From positions 56,259-120,258 of the forward strand of contig JAEYOY010000045.1 of NCBI GenBank assembly GCA_023411215.1: a stretch of 64,000 bases of DNA, given 5' to 3'. A model generated the notes under the pieces. That model worked only from the letters and a program-made list of their open reading frames with translations. It ran no database searches and was not told the origin of the DNA. Each line of letters begins with the position of its first letter. Positions within the stretch are counted from its first letter, which is position 1. Source of the DNA: Bacillota bacterium (GTDB lineage Bacteria > Bacillota > Clostridia > Lachnospirales > Lachnospiraceae). Shown in pieces: positions 1 to 8,558 of this stretch. Both the position numbers and the translations under genes were made by a program.

Positions 1-862
1 TCAGCACCTCGATGTGCTTATTATGAACCAATTCATCAATATCACCATTTACTGCTTCAAAGTTTTCCAGAATAAGCCTGGTCGCCGGTATTTTAATATC
101 CTTTTTTCTACGAAAGCCATAGAAGGAAGCGGCTGCCTGACTTCCGACAATGCCTGCTATCAACTCCTGCATCAAACGCTCCTCCAACTGACAGTAATTC
201 AACAATTCCTGTACCTTGGTCCAGCCTCTTGGCGTGGGATATTTCGATAAAGCAGTGGAATTTGCTGCCTTCTGAACCACCAGAAGCATATCCGGACAAG
301 CTTGCAAAAATGCCAGCACTTCATCATTCGGATTATTCCTTAAGGAGTAATCGATATAATCCTCCACCTCTGCACTTACCTCAATCGAAATAAATCGATC
401 GATCATTGCATCATCCAGAGAATTGACCAGATAATTCATCGTGTCCGGATTCATTGTAACTCCGATCGTCCATCCTTTTGCTAAAGCATGCCCGTTAATC
501 TTCTTCTCCAGCAGTAACGGGTACAGTACGGATACCGTATCGCTGGGAACTCGATTGATTTCCTCCAATACCAATATCCCTTTCTCCGGGTACAATCCCA
601 TCTCTACCGCCTGGACCGTCGGAAGAAATTGCGGTGCAAGATATACGGTTACCATATGGTCCCGGTCTTTATCCGGCAAACCCATAAAATCCGGGCCTTC
701 CAAAGCTGCTGCATATAAATTGATATAACCAATTCCCAACTCCTCGGTACACTGCTTATAAGCGGAAGTCTTTCCAACTCCTCTCTCACTGATAAGTGCT
801 GTTACATTGCCTGTATTCAAATAAAGTTCTTTGATACATTCCTTTGCCTCACTGATCTTCAT
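1..862 (-). CDS. MoxR-type AAA+ ATPase, 3' end cut by window edge
   Basis: Reading leftward from the ATG at 862, 287 codons stay open to base 1 with no stop, so the C-terminus lies outside the window. A Walker A loop (SERGVGKT) sits near residue 26 and a Walker B box (ILVLEEINR) near residue 93, followed by a sensor-1-like region (GVTMNPDT). This pattern is typical of MoxR/AAA_5 ATPases, which act as chaperones for metal-cofactor insertion or complex assembly, often beside a VWA-domain gene; that partner would be to the left. The start has a GGAGG-type site (GTAGGAGGTAACTGT) directly upstream. The N-terminus is complete. The family call is confident, the client unknown. Confidence 0.8.
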   Translation of the reverse strand, partial: MKISEAKECIKELYLNTGNVTALISERGVGKTSAYKQCTEELGIGYINLYAAALEGPDFMGLPDKDRDHMVTVYLAPQFLPTVQAVEMGLYPEKGILVLEEINRVPSDTVSVLYPLLLEKKINGHALAKGWTIGVTMNPDTMNYLVNSLDDAMIDRFISIEVSAEVEDYIDYSLRNNPNDEVLAFLQACPDMLLVVQKAANSTALSKYPTPRGWTKVQELLNYCQLEERLMQELIAGIVGSQAAASFYGFRRKKDIKIPATRLILENFEAVNGDIDELVHNKHIEVL

Positions 863-978
863 ACAGTTACCTCCTACAACATACCAATTATTTCTATATT
901 TCACTCATCATATTACTTTGTTAATTATCTGTCAATAAAAGATATCACGCATCGTTAATAATATTCCAATAACAAACA

Positions 979-1027
979 AATCCTCTGGATAGTAAATGAA
1001 GCTGCTTCATCTACCATTCAAAGGATT
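979..1027 (-). terminator. Imperfect hairpin downstream of the M20 peptidase gene
   Basis: Arms AATCCT...ATGAAGC and GCTTCAT...AGGATT pair across about 24 nt with several mismatches, and the minus strand continues into TTTGTTTGTTATT. It lies 22 nt past the M20 stop and fits a weak intrinsic terminator for that operon. Confidence 0.5.
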
Positions 1028-1048
1028 CATTATTGTATCATATTATAT

Positions 1049-2491
1049 CTAGCATTCCCTGATAAGACTAATATAAAATTCAACCGTTTTTACTAATTTG
1101 GAGATGGGAATTCTCTCATTATGCCCATGGATCAAGCCACGTTCTTCTTTACTTAGTTCCATAGCCGAAAAACGATAAACATGGTCTGTAATCCGGCAAT
1201 AATGCCTTGAATCACTGCAAGCCATCATTAGATATGGCGCTACAATTGCTTGAGGCCATACATTATGAATCACTCTGACCAGCTTCTTATATTCCTTACA
1301 ATCCGTATCTGAGTTCGGAGAAGGATTCACTCCATTCATTATACTTACCTTGATACGTTCACTATGAACAACCTTATTCAGATAGTTTTGGGCTATTTCC
1401 ATAGTGTCTTCACCCAAAAGCCTGAGATTTGCTCCTGCAACAACCCTGGTCGGTAATACATTAATGGTATTGCTGCCTTCGATCATCGTGATGGCGCAGG
1501 TAGTTCTCATCATCGCATTTAATTCGCCACCACTCAGTCTTCCAATCAGATTGAGAATTGGCTTAAAACACCATAAATTAGCGAACAGGATACGATATGC
1601 AAAACTACTATGTCTGCCCATCGCATCAAACATGGAACATACCGGTTTTGTCAACTGAAAATGGAAGGGTCTTTTCTCTATCTTAAGGATTGCCTTTGAG
1701 ATCTTGCCAATCATCGTGTGAGCCGGAGGTGTGGAAGCATGCCCACCTGTTCCCTCAATTGTTATAGAGAGATTAGCCATTCCTTTTTCAGCAATACCGA
1801 TCAGCGCAGCCGGTTTAGTCACGCCCGGAAATACCTTCTCTACCACGGCTCCTCCTTCATCCAGAACGAGAGCCGGCTTAATTCCCCGTTTCTCCAATTC
1901 TCTGACAATGGCCGGACAGGATTCTCCAAAAACCTCTTCGTCCCCGGAAAACGCAAGATAGATATCCTGCTCCGGTATAAAACCCTCTGCAAGCAGATAC
2001 TCCGTCCCTTCCATAATGCCGCATAGAGTACCCTTCGTATCCAGTGAACCTCTCCCCCAGATTACTCCGTCTTCTATGATACCTTCGAAGGCAGGCTTTA
2101 ACCATCCGCTCTCATCTGCGGGAACAACATCGTAGTGTGACATAAGTACTGTCGGCTGGTCGGAAGCTTTACCCTTTAAGAGATAGAGTATACCGGTTTT
2201 ACCGATAGGCTCTCTGCTGCATACCTTATGTACGAGTGGATAACGCTCTTTAAGCAGGTCTTGAAACCGTTCAAATTCCTTAAAGTCGGTTAACTCCTCT
2301 TCTAGGTGGGAAATGGTACGGCAGCGGATCATCGAAGCCATATTATCAGCAATCTTATCCTGGTTAAGAAAATAGTTCATTTCAACCACAACTTCTTCCC
2401 TTAAGGGTTTCATTAAAAATGCACGTATCAATATAATAAGAATTACAAGACATATTGCTGCCACCAGTAAAAGTCCAATATATTGTCCCAT
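1049..2491 (-). CDS. M20-family metallopeptidase (carboxypeptidase S/PM20D1-like), membrane-anchored
   Basis: Zn-dependent M20 peptidase or aminoacylase of 480 aa. It begins with one hydrophobic segment (about residues 5-25), so it is probably membrane-anchored. The first metal-binding motif is SHYDVVP, followed by WGRGSLDTKG (bridging Asp), then SGDEEVFGE (catalytic and metal Glu), the dimerisation-domain motif GGHASTPP, and a late His in GLIHGHNERIP. This order and the length match the carboxypeptidase S/PM20D1 subgroup, which cleaves or forms N-acyl amino acids and small peptides. It is preceded by GGAGG 7 nt before the ATG and lies 14 nt after the small membrane gene at 2506, so it is probably the last gene of that operon. 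Substrate unknown. Confidence 0.85.
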   Translation of the reverse strand: MGQYIGLLLVAAICLVILIILIRAFLMKPLREEVVVEMNYFLNQDKIADNMASMIRCRTISHLEEELTDFKEFERFQDLLKERYPLVHKVCSREPIGKTGILYLLKGKASDQPTVLMSHYDVVPADESGWLKPAFEGIIEDGVIWGRGSLDTKGTLCGIMEGTEYLLAEGFIPEQDIYLAFSGDEEVFGESCPAIVRELEKRGIKPALVLDEGGAVVEKVFPGVTKPAALIGIAEKGMANLSITIEGTGGHASTPPAHTMIGKISKAILKIEKRPFHFQLTKPVCSMFDAMGRHSSFAYRILFANLWCFKPILNLIGRLSGGELNAMMRTTCAITMIEGSNTINVLPTRVVAGANLRLLGEDTMEIAQNYLNKVVHSERIKVSIMNGVNPSPNSDTDCKEYKKLVRVIHNVWPQAIVAPYLMMACSDSRHYCRITDHVYRFSAMELSKEERGLIHGHNERIPISKLVKTVEFYISLIREC

Positions 2492-2505
2492 ACTTCTACC
2501 TCCAT

Positions 2506-3165
2506 CTATAATTTGTTCTTCTTATATAGAACCCTGGCAGCTCCAATAGAGATTAAGGAACCTACGGGAACTAATATACCCACAGAACCGGACAGGGAAG
2601 GAATACAGATAAACAGTATAATCATAAAAATCATCGGAGCTAATGATATCTTCCAGTTCTTACTCACATAGACTACTGCTAAACCACCAAATAAGGATGG
2701 AAGGATATTCTCGAACGCCGGTTTTAGGGCAGGCGAATTGATGACCGGTGCCAGCTGTGCCAGAAGTAATACCCCCACTGCGATGATGATCGTAGTTACA
2801 ATCGAGGAGGTAGCCACCGCTATCGTTGATATGATCTCCCCTTCCTCTGTACCAGCTTTGACCTTTGCATTCTCCATAGCGCTCAATGCACTTGGAACCT
2901 TAAGACTGGTAAGATTGCCGGTAACAAAAGCCAGATAGGAGCCACCGGTCCCTAACATTGGTGTAAATGTAATAACCTCAATCGTCCCCACAGTCCAGAA
3001 AATCGGTGCGACTCCTAACAAGCCTTTCAATACAGGTGTGAATCCCGGCCAAGCATTATAATATACGCTGATTGCGATTGGAACACATAACAACAATACG
3101 ATTGCAGTCCATATCCATAACTTCCCATAAAAATGTGATAACTCATCATAAGATTTCTGCTTCAT
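2506..3165 (-). CDS. Integral membrane protein, partner of the DUF5058 protein
   Basis: 219 aa and strongly hydrophobic, with about five to six membrane segments, a glycine-rich stretch (GTGGSYLAFVTGN) after the second segment, and a basic end (YKKNKL). I do not recognise a named family with certainty. It starts 9 nt after the stop of the DUF5058 gene and ends 14 nt before the M20 peptidase gene. The tight spacing suggests the two membrane proteins form a two-part transporter serving the peptidase, but this is inference. The ribosome site AGGGGGACTT precedes the ATG. Confidence 0.65.
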   Translation of the reverse strand: MKQKSYDELSHFYGKLWIWTAIVLLLCVPIAISVYYNAWPGFTPVLKGLLGVAPIFWTVGTIEVITFTPMLGTGGSYLAFVTGNLTSLKVPSALSAMENAKVKAGTEEGEIISTIAVATSSIVTTIIIAVGVLLLAQLAPVINSPALKPAFENILPSLFGGLAVVYVSKNWKISLAPMIFMIILFICIPSLSGSVGILVPVGSLISIGAARVLYKKNKL

Positions 3166-3174
3166 AAGTCCCCC

Positions 3175-3897
3175 TTATCCTATCAATGGTGTGATGTATA
3201 CTGCAAATGCCATTGCTCCAAGCATACTGATCGGTAAAGCGTAATTTTGAAGCCAATTCATCCTAAACTTATTAATCAATAAACCGCATACCGCCATAAG
3301 TAAGGCTGAGAACAGCAAGATAAAGATTGGAATCCATCCTGCCAATCCGCTCCGTATATCAGCAAATACCATTCCGAGGAAGGCAGAAATCATCCCTAAA
3401 AACATTGCTGTTATGAACAAATCCCCCCATTTACTATCCTTATTTTTGATAGAAAGCAGGCCCTTCTGAATCCGCTTTAACAAAATCGGAACTAATACGA
3501 TACTTGGCATAATACCCAGTGTCATGACCCAAGCAATTGCTGAATATACCTTAGGATCCGTTATTGTTTCGGATAAGGATACCTTTAGCGCATTTGCAGT
3601 GGTTGTGGCCGCCGGTAGTTCATAGGTAATCGCTCCGATCACGCTGAGTCTTATCCAGGGAAGCGGTAATCCCAGGAATTTTGACAATGTAATAACACCA
3701 AGTAAAATTGAGACAGCAGGTGCTATTGTAAATATCGAAGTAGACAATATGGTTCTTCGAATCTGATTCATATCCATTCCGATTTTCTTGGCACGTTGGT
3801 AAGATCGAATCAGGAAGAAGAAGGATTGCACAATTACAAATAGAATAACGATTGCTGCAACAGCATAGAGAAAGCTGCTGTTTGGATCAAATTTCAT
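3175..3897 (-). CDS. DUF5058-type integral membrane protein
   Basis: 240 aa with about six to seven membrane segments. The N-terminal helix is followed by a basic loop (RSYQRAKKIGMD) and then alternating hydrophobic stretches to the end. Overall it matches the DUF5058 family of clostridial membrane proteins, whose biochemical role is not known to me. It is first of a tight trio (9 nt and 14 nt gaps) with a second membrane protein and an M20 peptidase. The pairing suggests uptake or export of a peptide or N-acyl amino acid. The start is supported by AGGGGGATAACATT before the ATG. Confidence 0.65.
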   Translation of the reverse strand: MKFDPNSSFLYAVAAIVILFVIVQSFFFLIRSYQRAKKIGMDMNQIRRTILSTSIFTIAPAVSILLGVITLSKFLGLPLPWIRLSVIGAITYELPAATTTANALKVSLSETITDPKVYSAIAWVMTLGIMPSIVLVPILLKRIQKGLLSIKNKDSKWGDLFITAMFLGMISAFLGMVFADIRSGLAGWIPIFILLFSALLMAVCGLLINKFRMNWLQNYALPISMLGAMAFAVYITPLIG

Positions 3898-3941
3898 AAT
3901 GTTATCCCCCTAACAATTCTATTATTTATATTGAACGAATG

Positions 3942-5063
3942 TTACTCATCCAGTTCTTTTTGCTTAAGATGGGTATGCACATGATGCATATGCGTATGAT
4001 GGGTATCCGGAGTATGAGCATGATTGTGCATTACCATTTCATGCGTGTGAACATGGCTGTGTTCACCGATTACCTCTTGATTGTGGACATGTGTATGATG
4101 ATCATCCCTGTGGCTATGTTTATGTTCATGAGTAACTCTTTCATGTGCATGAGGATGATCGTGAACCTCAGATACAGCAAAGTAGCTGCCTAACAGCATA
4201 ATTACGAGTGCAATCAGAAACTGTATCGTAATTCCTTCCCTAAAGATGATCCAAGAGAGTATCACACCGATAAAGGGGGCTGTTGCATAATAAGCACTGG
4301 TTCTTGCAGCTCCCAATTCTCTTTGGGCTCTTATATAGAAATATATACTTAAGCCATAAGCTACGAAGCCTACCAGCAAGGCAGATAATATAGAAGGAAG
4401 GTGTCTGCTATACTGACCGATTATGAGTGATATTGATAATGCTCCCAGCCCTGAGCCAATTCCCTTAATGATTACAATCTGTATCGGATCCTTAATTGAT
4501 AGCATTCTAGTACAATTATTCTCGAATCCCCAACAGCAGCAGGCAAGAAGGATGAACACGGAGCCTATTGAGATTTTTAGACTCGTAGCTCCCTCCAAGG
4601 AAAGTACGATACTGGATAAGCTGATTAAGCCGATGGCGATCCACATCCTTCGTCCGATTGCTTCCTTGAATAGAAATAGAGCAATAAAGGCCGTAGCTAC
4701 AATTTCAAAATTATTTAACAAGGATACATTGGCAGGCTCTGTTAACAATAAACCGGACATTAATAGAATCGGAGCTCCGATATCCAGCAGAACCATCGCT
4801 ATCACATAGGGCAGCTCCTGCTTAGTCAGCTTTGCTTCCTTCTGCTCCTGAATGCGAAATTGTCGTGCCCATTTTACTGCCAGCATTCCAATTCCAGCAC
4901 CCAGATATAATAAGGCAGCCATCAGGGTTGGTGGAAGTTCACGCAATAGTAGCTTTGATAACGGCGAACTGATCCCATATAAAGCCGCAGCGAATACTGC
5001 TACGAGAACAGCCCTCGGATTGACTGCCTTTTTCCAACTTAGTTTATGATTGTTACTATCCAT
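3942..5063 (-). CDS. EamA/DMT-family transporter with a long His-rich C-terminal tail
   Basis: 373 aa. Residues about 15-300 form the usual ten-helix, two-repeat EamA (drug/metabolite transporter) architecture. The last 75 or so residues are a soluble tail with about 26 histidines in HxH, HH and HTH patterns (for example THHTHMHHVHTH), ending in KQKELDE. Such tails bind Zn, Ni, Co or Cu in other proteins; plain EamA proteins normally lack one. The metal role is inferred. The gene lies 44 nt after the aldehyde dehydrogenase stop and 44 nt before the DUF5058 gene on the same strand, so all five genes could be co-transcribed. The reading frame is intact through the tail, so the tail is not a frameshift artefact. 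Confidence 0.8.
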   Translation of the reverse strand: MDSNNHKLSWKKAVNPRAVLVAVFAAALYGISSPLSKLLLRELPPTLMAALLYLGAGIGMLAVKWARQFRIQEQKEAKLTKQELPYVIAMVLLDIGAPILLMSGLLLTEPANVSLLNNFEIVATAFIALFLFKEAIGRRMWIAIGLISLSSIVLSLEGATSLKISIGSVFILLACCCWGFENNCTRMLSIKDPIQIVIIKGIGSGLGALSISLIIGQYSRHLPSILSALLVGFVAYGLSIYFYIRAQRELGAARTSAYYATAPFIGVILSWIIFREGITIQFLIALVIMLLGSYFAVSEVHDHPHAHERVTHEHKHSHRDDHHTHVHNQEVIGEHSHVHTHEMVMHNHAHTPDTHHTHMHHVHTHLKQKELDE

Positions 5064-5107
5064 AGAAGAATTCCGTTCTGCTTCTACCCAGAAGCGAGTA
5101 AAATGGT

Positions 5108-6475
5108 CTAAAATAGTCTCTTCAGAGTCTTAAGATGATCCTTATAAGGAGGATATCTCAGTGGTACATCAAGCCAATTTGCTTTCTTAAGGACACTTTT
5201 CTTATGTGAGAAGGTATCAAAACTATCTTTGCCATGATACCGGCCCATACCGCTGTCCCCCACCCCTCCAAAGGGCATATATGAGGTCGCAAGATGCATG
5301 ATAGTATCATTGATACAACCGCCGCCGTAGGAAATGCTTTTGATAATCCTTCTTTCATTTTCCTTCTTAGTAGTAAAATAATAAAGTGCCAGTGGCTTTG
5401 GATGGTTGTTCACCATAGTAATTACTTCATTTAAATTCTTAAATTCCAATACCGGCAAGATTGGTCCAAAAATTTCTTCAGCCATAACCGGGCTGTTCCA
5501 CTTAACATTATTCAGTATTGTTGGTGATATCTGATTCCTCTCTCTTGAGGAGGTGCCGCCTATTACAATGCTTTCGTTTTTGATTAAGTCCAGCAAGCGA
5601 TCAAAATGCTTCTCATTGATGATTTTCGGAAAGCTATCACTCATACAGGCCTCTTCGCCATAAAACTGATGAATATACTTTTTCATTTTTTCAAGAAGCG
5701 CCGCTTTTACACTGTGATGTACCAGAAGATAATCAGGTGCTACACAGGTTTGACCGGAATTAATGAATTTACCCCATACGATCCGTCTTGCTGCTATTTC
5801 CAGATTAGCGGTTTCATCCACAATACAAGGACTCTTGCCACCCAATTCCAAGGTGACTGGTGTTAGAAATTCCGAGGCAGCTCTCATAACCATTTTGCCT
5901 ACCGCTACACTCCCGGTAAAGAAGATATAGTCAAATTTCTGCTCTAATAAGGTCTGATTTGCTTCTCTTCCGCCCTGGATAACGGCAACATATTCCTTTG
6001 GAAACACCTCCGATAAAATGAGTTCAATCACGACAGAAGTGTTGGGAGAATAATTCGAGGGTTTAACAATTGCACAATTTCCTGCTGCAATTGCGCCGAC
6101 TAAGGGTGAGATGGCTAATTGGAACGGATAATTCCAAGGTGACATAATAAGAACAACACCAAATGGTTCTGAATATATTCGGCTTACTGATGGAAAGTTA
6201 GTAATCGGAGTTCTTACCTGCCGTGGTCTTGCCCATCCTCTCAAATGCTTACCGACAAAACGTATTTCTTCCAATACCATACCGATTTCCGTTGCATATG
6301 CTTCAAAAGGGGCCTTGTTTAAATCCTTTCTAAGAGCCTCCATGATATCGTTTTCATGCTTTAGAATGCTGTGCTCGAGCCTATTTAAAAATTCTAATCG
6401 ATGACGGATACTTTTCGTTTTTCCTTCAGCGAAATACTGTCTTTGCTGCCCTAAAGTTGTTATAATATCCTGCAT
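5108..6475 (-). CDS. NAD(P)-dependent aldehyde dehydrogenase, class-3-like
   Basis: 455 aa, the short length typical of class-3/YwdH-type ALDHs, which oxidise fatty or aromatic aldehydes. Visible landmarks are the cofactor-fold region MSPWNYPF, the general-base motif ELGGKSP, the catalytic-cysteine motif GQTCVAPDY, and EEIFGPILPV. The C-terminus carries a hydrophobic/basic end (LKTLKRLF), as in membrane-associated class-3 enzymes, though no clear transmembrane helix is seen. The start has AGGAGG about 11 nt upstream. Located immediately before the EamA transporter on the same strand. Substrate not inferable. Confidence 0.88.
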   Translation of the reverse strand: MQDIITTLGQQRQYFAEGKTKSIRHRLEFLNRLEHSILKHENDIMEALRKDLNKAPFEAYATEIGMVLEEIRFVGKHLRGWARPRQVRTPITNFPSVSRIYSEPFGVVLIMSPWNYPFQLAISPLVGAIAAGNCAIVKPSNYSPNTSVVIELILSEVFPKEYVAVIQGGREANQTLLEQKFDYIFFTGSVAVGKMVMRAASEFLTPVTLELGGKSPCIVDETANLEIAARRIVWGKFINSGQTCVAPDYLLVHHSVKAALLEKMKKYIHQFYGEEACMSDSFPKIINEKHFDRLLDLIKNESIVIGGTSSRERNQISPTILNNVKWNSPVMAEEIFGPILPVLEFKNLNEVITMVNNHPKPLALYYFTTKKENERRIIKSISYGGGCINDTIMHLATSYMPFGGVGDSGMGRYHGKDSFDTFSHKKSVLKKANWLDVPLRYPPYKDHLKTLKRLF

Positions 6476-6678
6476 CCTTAATTATCCTCCTATCTATGAT
6501 CCTACAATCAACCCAGAACGTAGCATATCACGTGCTTCTGGTTCACGCCAGTTTTCGAATTGTTCACATTGGCTAACATGAAAATTGTAATAAACCATTA
6601 TTTTATATAGGAAAAAACATCCTATTTTCTTCTATTGTAGCCTTTTCAGTCTGGATTTTCAATCTGATTTTTTTAATT

Positions 6679-6726
6679 AAAAAGAACCTATGTAAATAGA
6701 CTTTATAGCGTCTACTTGATAGGTTC
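6679..6726 (-). terminator. Intrinsic terminator of the flavodoxin gene
   Basis: Near-complementary arms GAACCTAT...TAGAC and GTCTA...ATAGGTTC, followed on the minus strand by TTTTT. About 97 nt past the flavodoxin stop and before the ALDH gene. Confidence 0.65.
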
Positions 6727-6754
6727 CGACATACTACCCTCCCAAAGGATAAAT

Positions 6755-6779
6755 AGTGTACATGCACGCATTGTACACT
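6755..6779. repeat. Palindrome AGTGTACA-N9-TGTACACT
   Basis: Perfect 8-bp inverted repeat with a 9-nt spacer between the flavodoxin stop and its terminator. It could be part of the 3' UTR structure or an operator used by the downstream aldehyde dehydrogenase gene; nothing further supports either. Confidence 0.35.
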
Positions 6780-6822
6780 TGGTTAAACTAATTTAAAAGG
6801 AAGTCAGGTATAGGTAGATAGA

Positions 6823-7296
6823 TTATTTATTACCCATTCTATTAATAAGTTCTTGTATCTGTGCTTCCTTCTTATTATTCCTCCAATTGATAATCGAAGT
6901 ATTCCCTACGACAGCACCCTTTTTCTCGCAAGCGCTCCTCATCTGCTTAATTGCATTATTCCCGCCCATCCAGCTATAAGGAAATGCCTGGGTGACATAA
7001 AGATCAATCTTTTGCCCTCTCAAGGAAGCAACCTTATCCAAATAAGCAGCTAATACAGGGGATATCGAAAAACCCCTCACCGGAGCACCAATAATTACAT
7101 AGTCATATCCGCTTATTTCCGGTTCCGGCTGGAAACTGATCTTATTAATGTCGATCTCATTCTTATTCTCGCCCCCCACAGGCTCAAGACGTCTTAATTC
7201 TACAGAATGTCCGTCGTTTTGAAGTCTACTTTTTAACTGCTCAGCAACTGATAACGTATTACCGGTGTGTGAATGTATAAATAATCCTATTTTCAT
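6823..7296 (-). CDS. Flavodoxin-like protein
   Basis: 157 aa from the ATG at 7296. An upstream in-frame start at 7365 exists, but only 7296 has a good ribosome site (AGGAGGGGTAGCT). The N-terminus MKIGLFIHSHTGNT is the FMN phosphate-binding loop of flavodoxins (T/S-x-T-G-N-T). A second loop (IIGAPVRGFS) and a third (TQAFPYSW) line the isoalloxazine in this fold. Such small flavodoxins carry electrons in anaerobes. It stands alone between two terminators, so it is probably monocistronic. Family call firm, redox partner unknown. Confidence 0.82.
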   Translation of the reverse strand: MKIGLFIHSHTGNTLSVAEQLKSRLQNDGHSVELRRLEPVGGENKNEIDINKISFQPEPEISGYDYVIIGAPVRGFSISPVLAAYLDKVASLRGQKIDLYVTQAFPYSWMGGNNAIKQMRSACEKKGAVVGNTSIINWRNNKKEAQIQELINRMGNK

Positions 7297-7530
7297 AGCT
7301 ACCCCTCCTATATTCCTTCTATTCATTGTCTGCCATAACTCCTTCTTAACCAGATACCTGTGCATTTACTTCCCAATTTTTAAGTATTGAACTTATTATA
7401 ACTGATCTGAGATAAATTACTATTATATTCGTCTCTTTTTAATCTTATTTTAACCTTAGAAGTTGTCTTATCAAAAGAACCTAGTGTCTTACTTCTGATG
7501 CCTTCACCCATGATTGTGTAGTAATATCAG

Positions 7531-7568
7531 TAAAAAAGGTCTGTTTATCCCACCGGGATACCAGACCT
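7531..7568 (-). terminator. Intrinsic terminator
   Basis: Stem AGGTCTG-TATCCC / GGGATA-CAGACCT followed on the minus strand by TTTTTT. It sits 12 nt past the stop of the 40-codon remnant at 7580 and ends transcription coming from that side. Confidence 0.75.
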
Positions 7569-7579
7569 AATGTGAAGTA

Positions 7580-7702
7580 TTATTTTAATTTTTTCCCCTC
7601 AGAAAGCTTCGCGATTGATTTCTCAATTCGATCCTTTCTTGTCTCTTCTGCTCCATTTATGCCTTCTACTTTTTTAATTACTGTTTCGAATTCTAGTTTC
7701 AT
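7580..7702 (-). pseudogene. Internally deleted DUF1905/YdeI-type gene (40 codons left)
   Basis: A 40-aa ORF too short for ordinary ORF calling, with a proper ribosome site (AGGAGGCTTATGAT) before the ATG. Residues 1-18 (MKLEFETVIKKVEGINGA) look like the very start of DUF1905 proteins. Residues 19-40 (EETRKDRIEKSIAKL...) look like the very end of the YdeI/OmpD-associated C-terminal domain found in the same two-domain proteins of roughly 150-200 aa. The simplest reading is an in-frame deletion of the middle of such a gene, leaving expression signals and terminator intact. A genuine micro-protein is the alternative. Similarity is judged from memory of the family. Confidence 0.6.
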
Positions 7703-7748
7703 ATCATAAGCCTCCTGGCTAAGTGAACAAAACAAATATATTCCATTA

Positions 7749-8558
7749 TCAGATAAGCTTCTGCTCTTTCAGCAGATTCATAACCGGAACATTATAGGTA
7801 ATATCCTTGGTAGTATAGGTAAGCTTGTCCTCTTCCACAGACTTCTCCTTCTGTTCCTCTTCTTCCTTGATAAGCAGATCCAAGAATTTTAGATAATCCT
7901 CATAGGAAAATAAGGTATCTAAGCTCTCCAGCGTGTTATCAGAACCGCTGACACTATTGGCTATAATAAAAGCATAATTATTTTGAACCGGAGCTGAAGC
8001 AGCTGTTAATCTGGGCTGAGTGTTCTCTCTTTCCTTAGCATCGACATTTACTATTGCTCCGCCAGTATCCGGACCCTGTTTCATATAGTTGATAACCTTT
8101 TTTACATAATTCTGAGTTTCTTCAAAAGGAGGTATACCTCCATACTTCGCTACATTTCCGCTTCCGGCATTGTAAGCCGCCAGCGCGAGCTTTGTGTCAC
8201 CGTCATATTTCTTCAACAACCCTGAGATATATTTTGAACCACCCATTATGTTTTGTTCTGCGTTAAAGGAATCGGTAACTCCTAAAGATTTTGCCGTAGC
8301 AGGCATCAATTGCATTACTCCCTGCGCACCACAGCGAGATACGGCATTAGGATTAAAATTAGACTCTGCTTTTCCAATCGCCTTCAAAAGCTCAACCGGT
8401 ACTTTATACTCCTTTGATGCCTTATCAAAAATCTCGTCCAATGTCTTAGTCTCACCCAAAAACGATGAAAAATCATTATTGTCGTTATTCTTCTTCACCG
8501 TATTTGTACTTTGGGTATTCTTTGCATCAACCTTAGTTATTGCATTTAATTCAGCCAT
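7749..8558 (-). CDS. SLT-domain lytic transglycosylase without signal peptide
   Basis: 269 aa. Residues about 45-155 form a transglycosylase SLT (family 1) domain: catalytic Glu in GKAESNFNP, then GVMQLMPATA, AEQNIMGGSKYI and LALAAYNAGSGNV. It would cleave peptidoglycan to 1,6-anhydro products. The N-terminus (MAELNAITKVDAKN...) is polar with no signal sequence or membrane helix, and the C-terminal ~100 residues are acidic with a Glu/Lys-rich patch. Missing a signal peptide suggests export by another route, as for flagellar-type lytic enzymes, but no flagellar gene is near. The ATG is preceded by AAAGGTGATAG. Confidence 0.85.
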   Translation of the reverse strand: MAELNAITKVDAKNTQSTNTVKKNNDNNDFSSFLGETKTLDEIFDKASKEYKVPVELLKAIGKAESNFNPNAVSRCGAQGVMQLMPATAKSLGVTDSFNAEQNIMGGSKYISGLLKKYDGDTKLALAAYNAGSGNVAKYGGIPPFEETQNYVKKVINYMKQGPDTGGAIVNVDAKERENTQPRLTAASAPVQNNYAFIIANSVSGSDNTLESLDTLFSYEDYLKFLDLLIKEEEEQKEKSVEEDKLTYTTKDITYNVPVMNLLKEQKLI

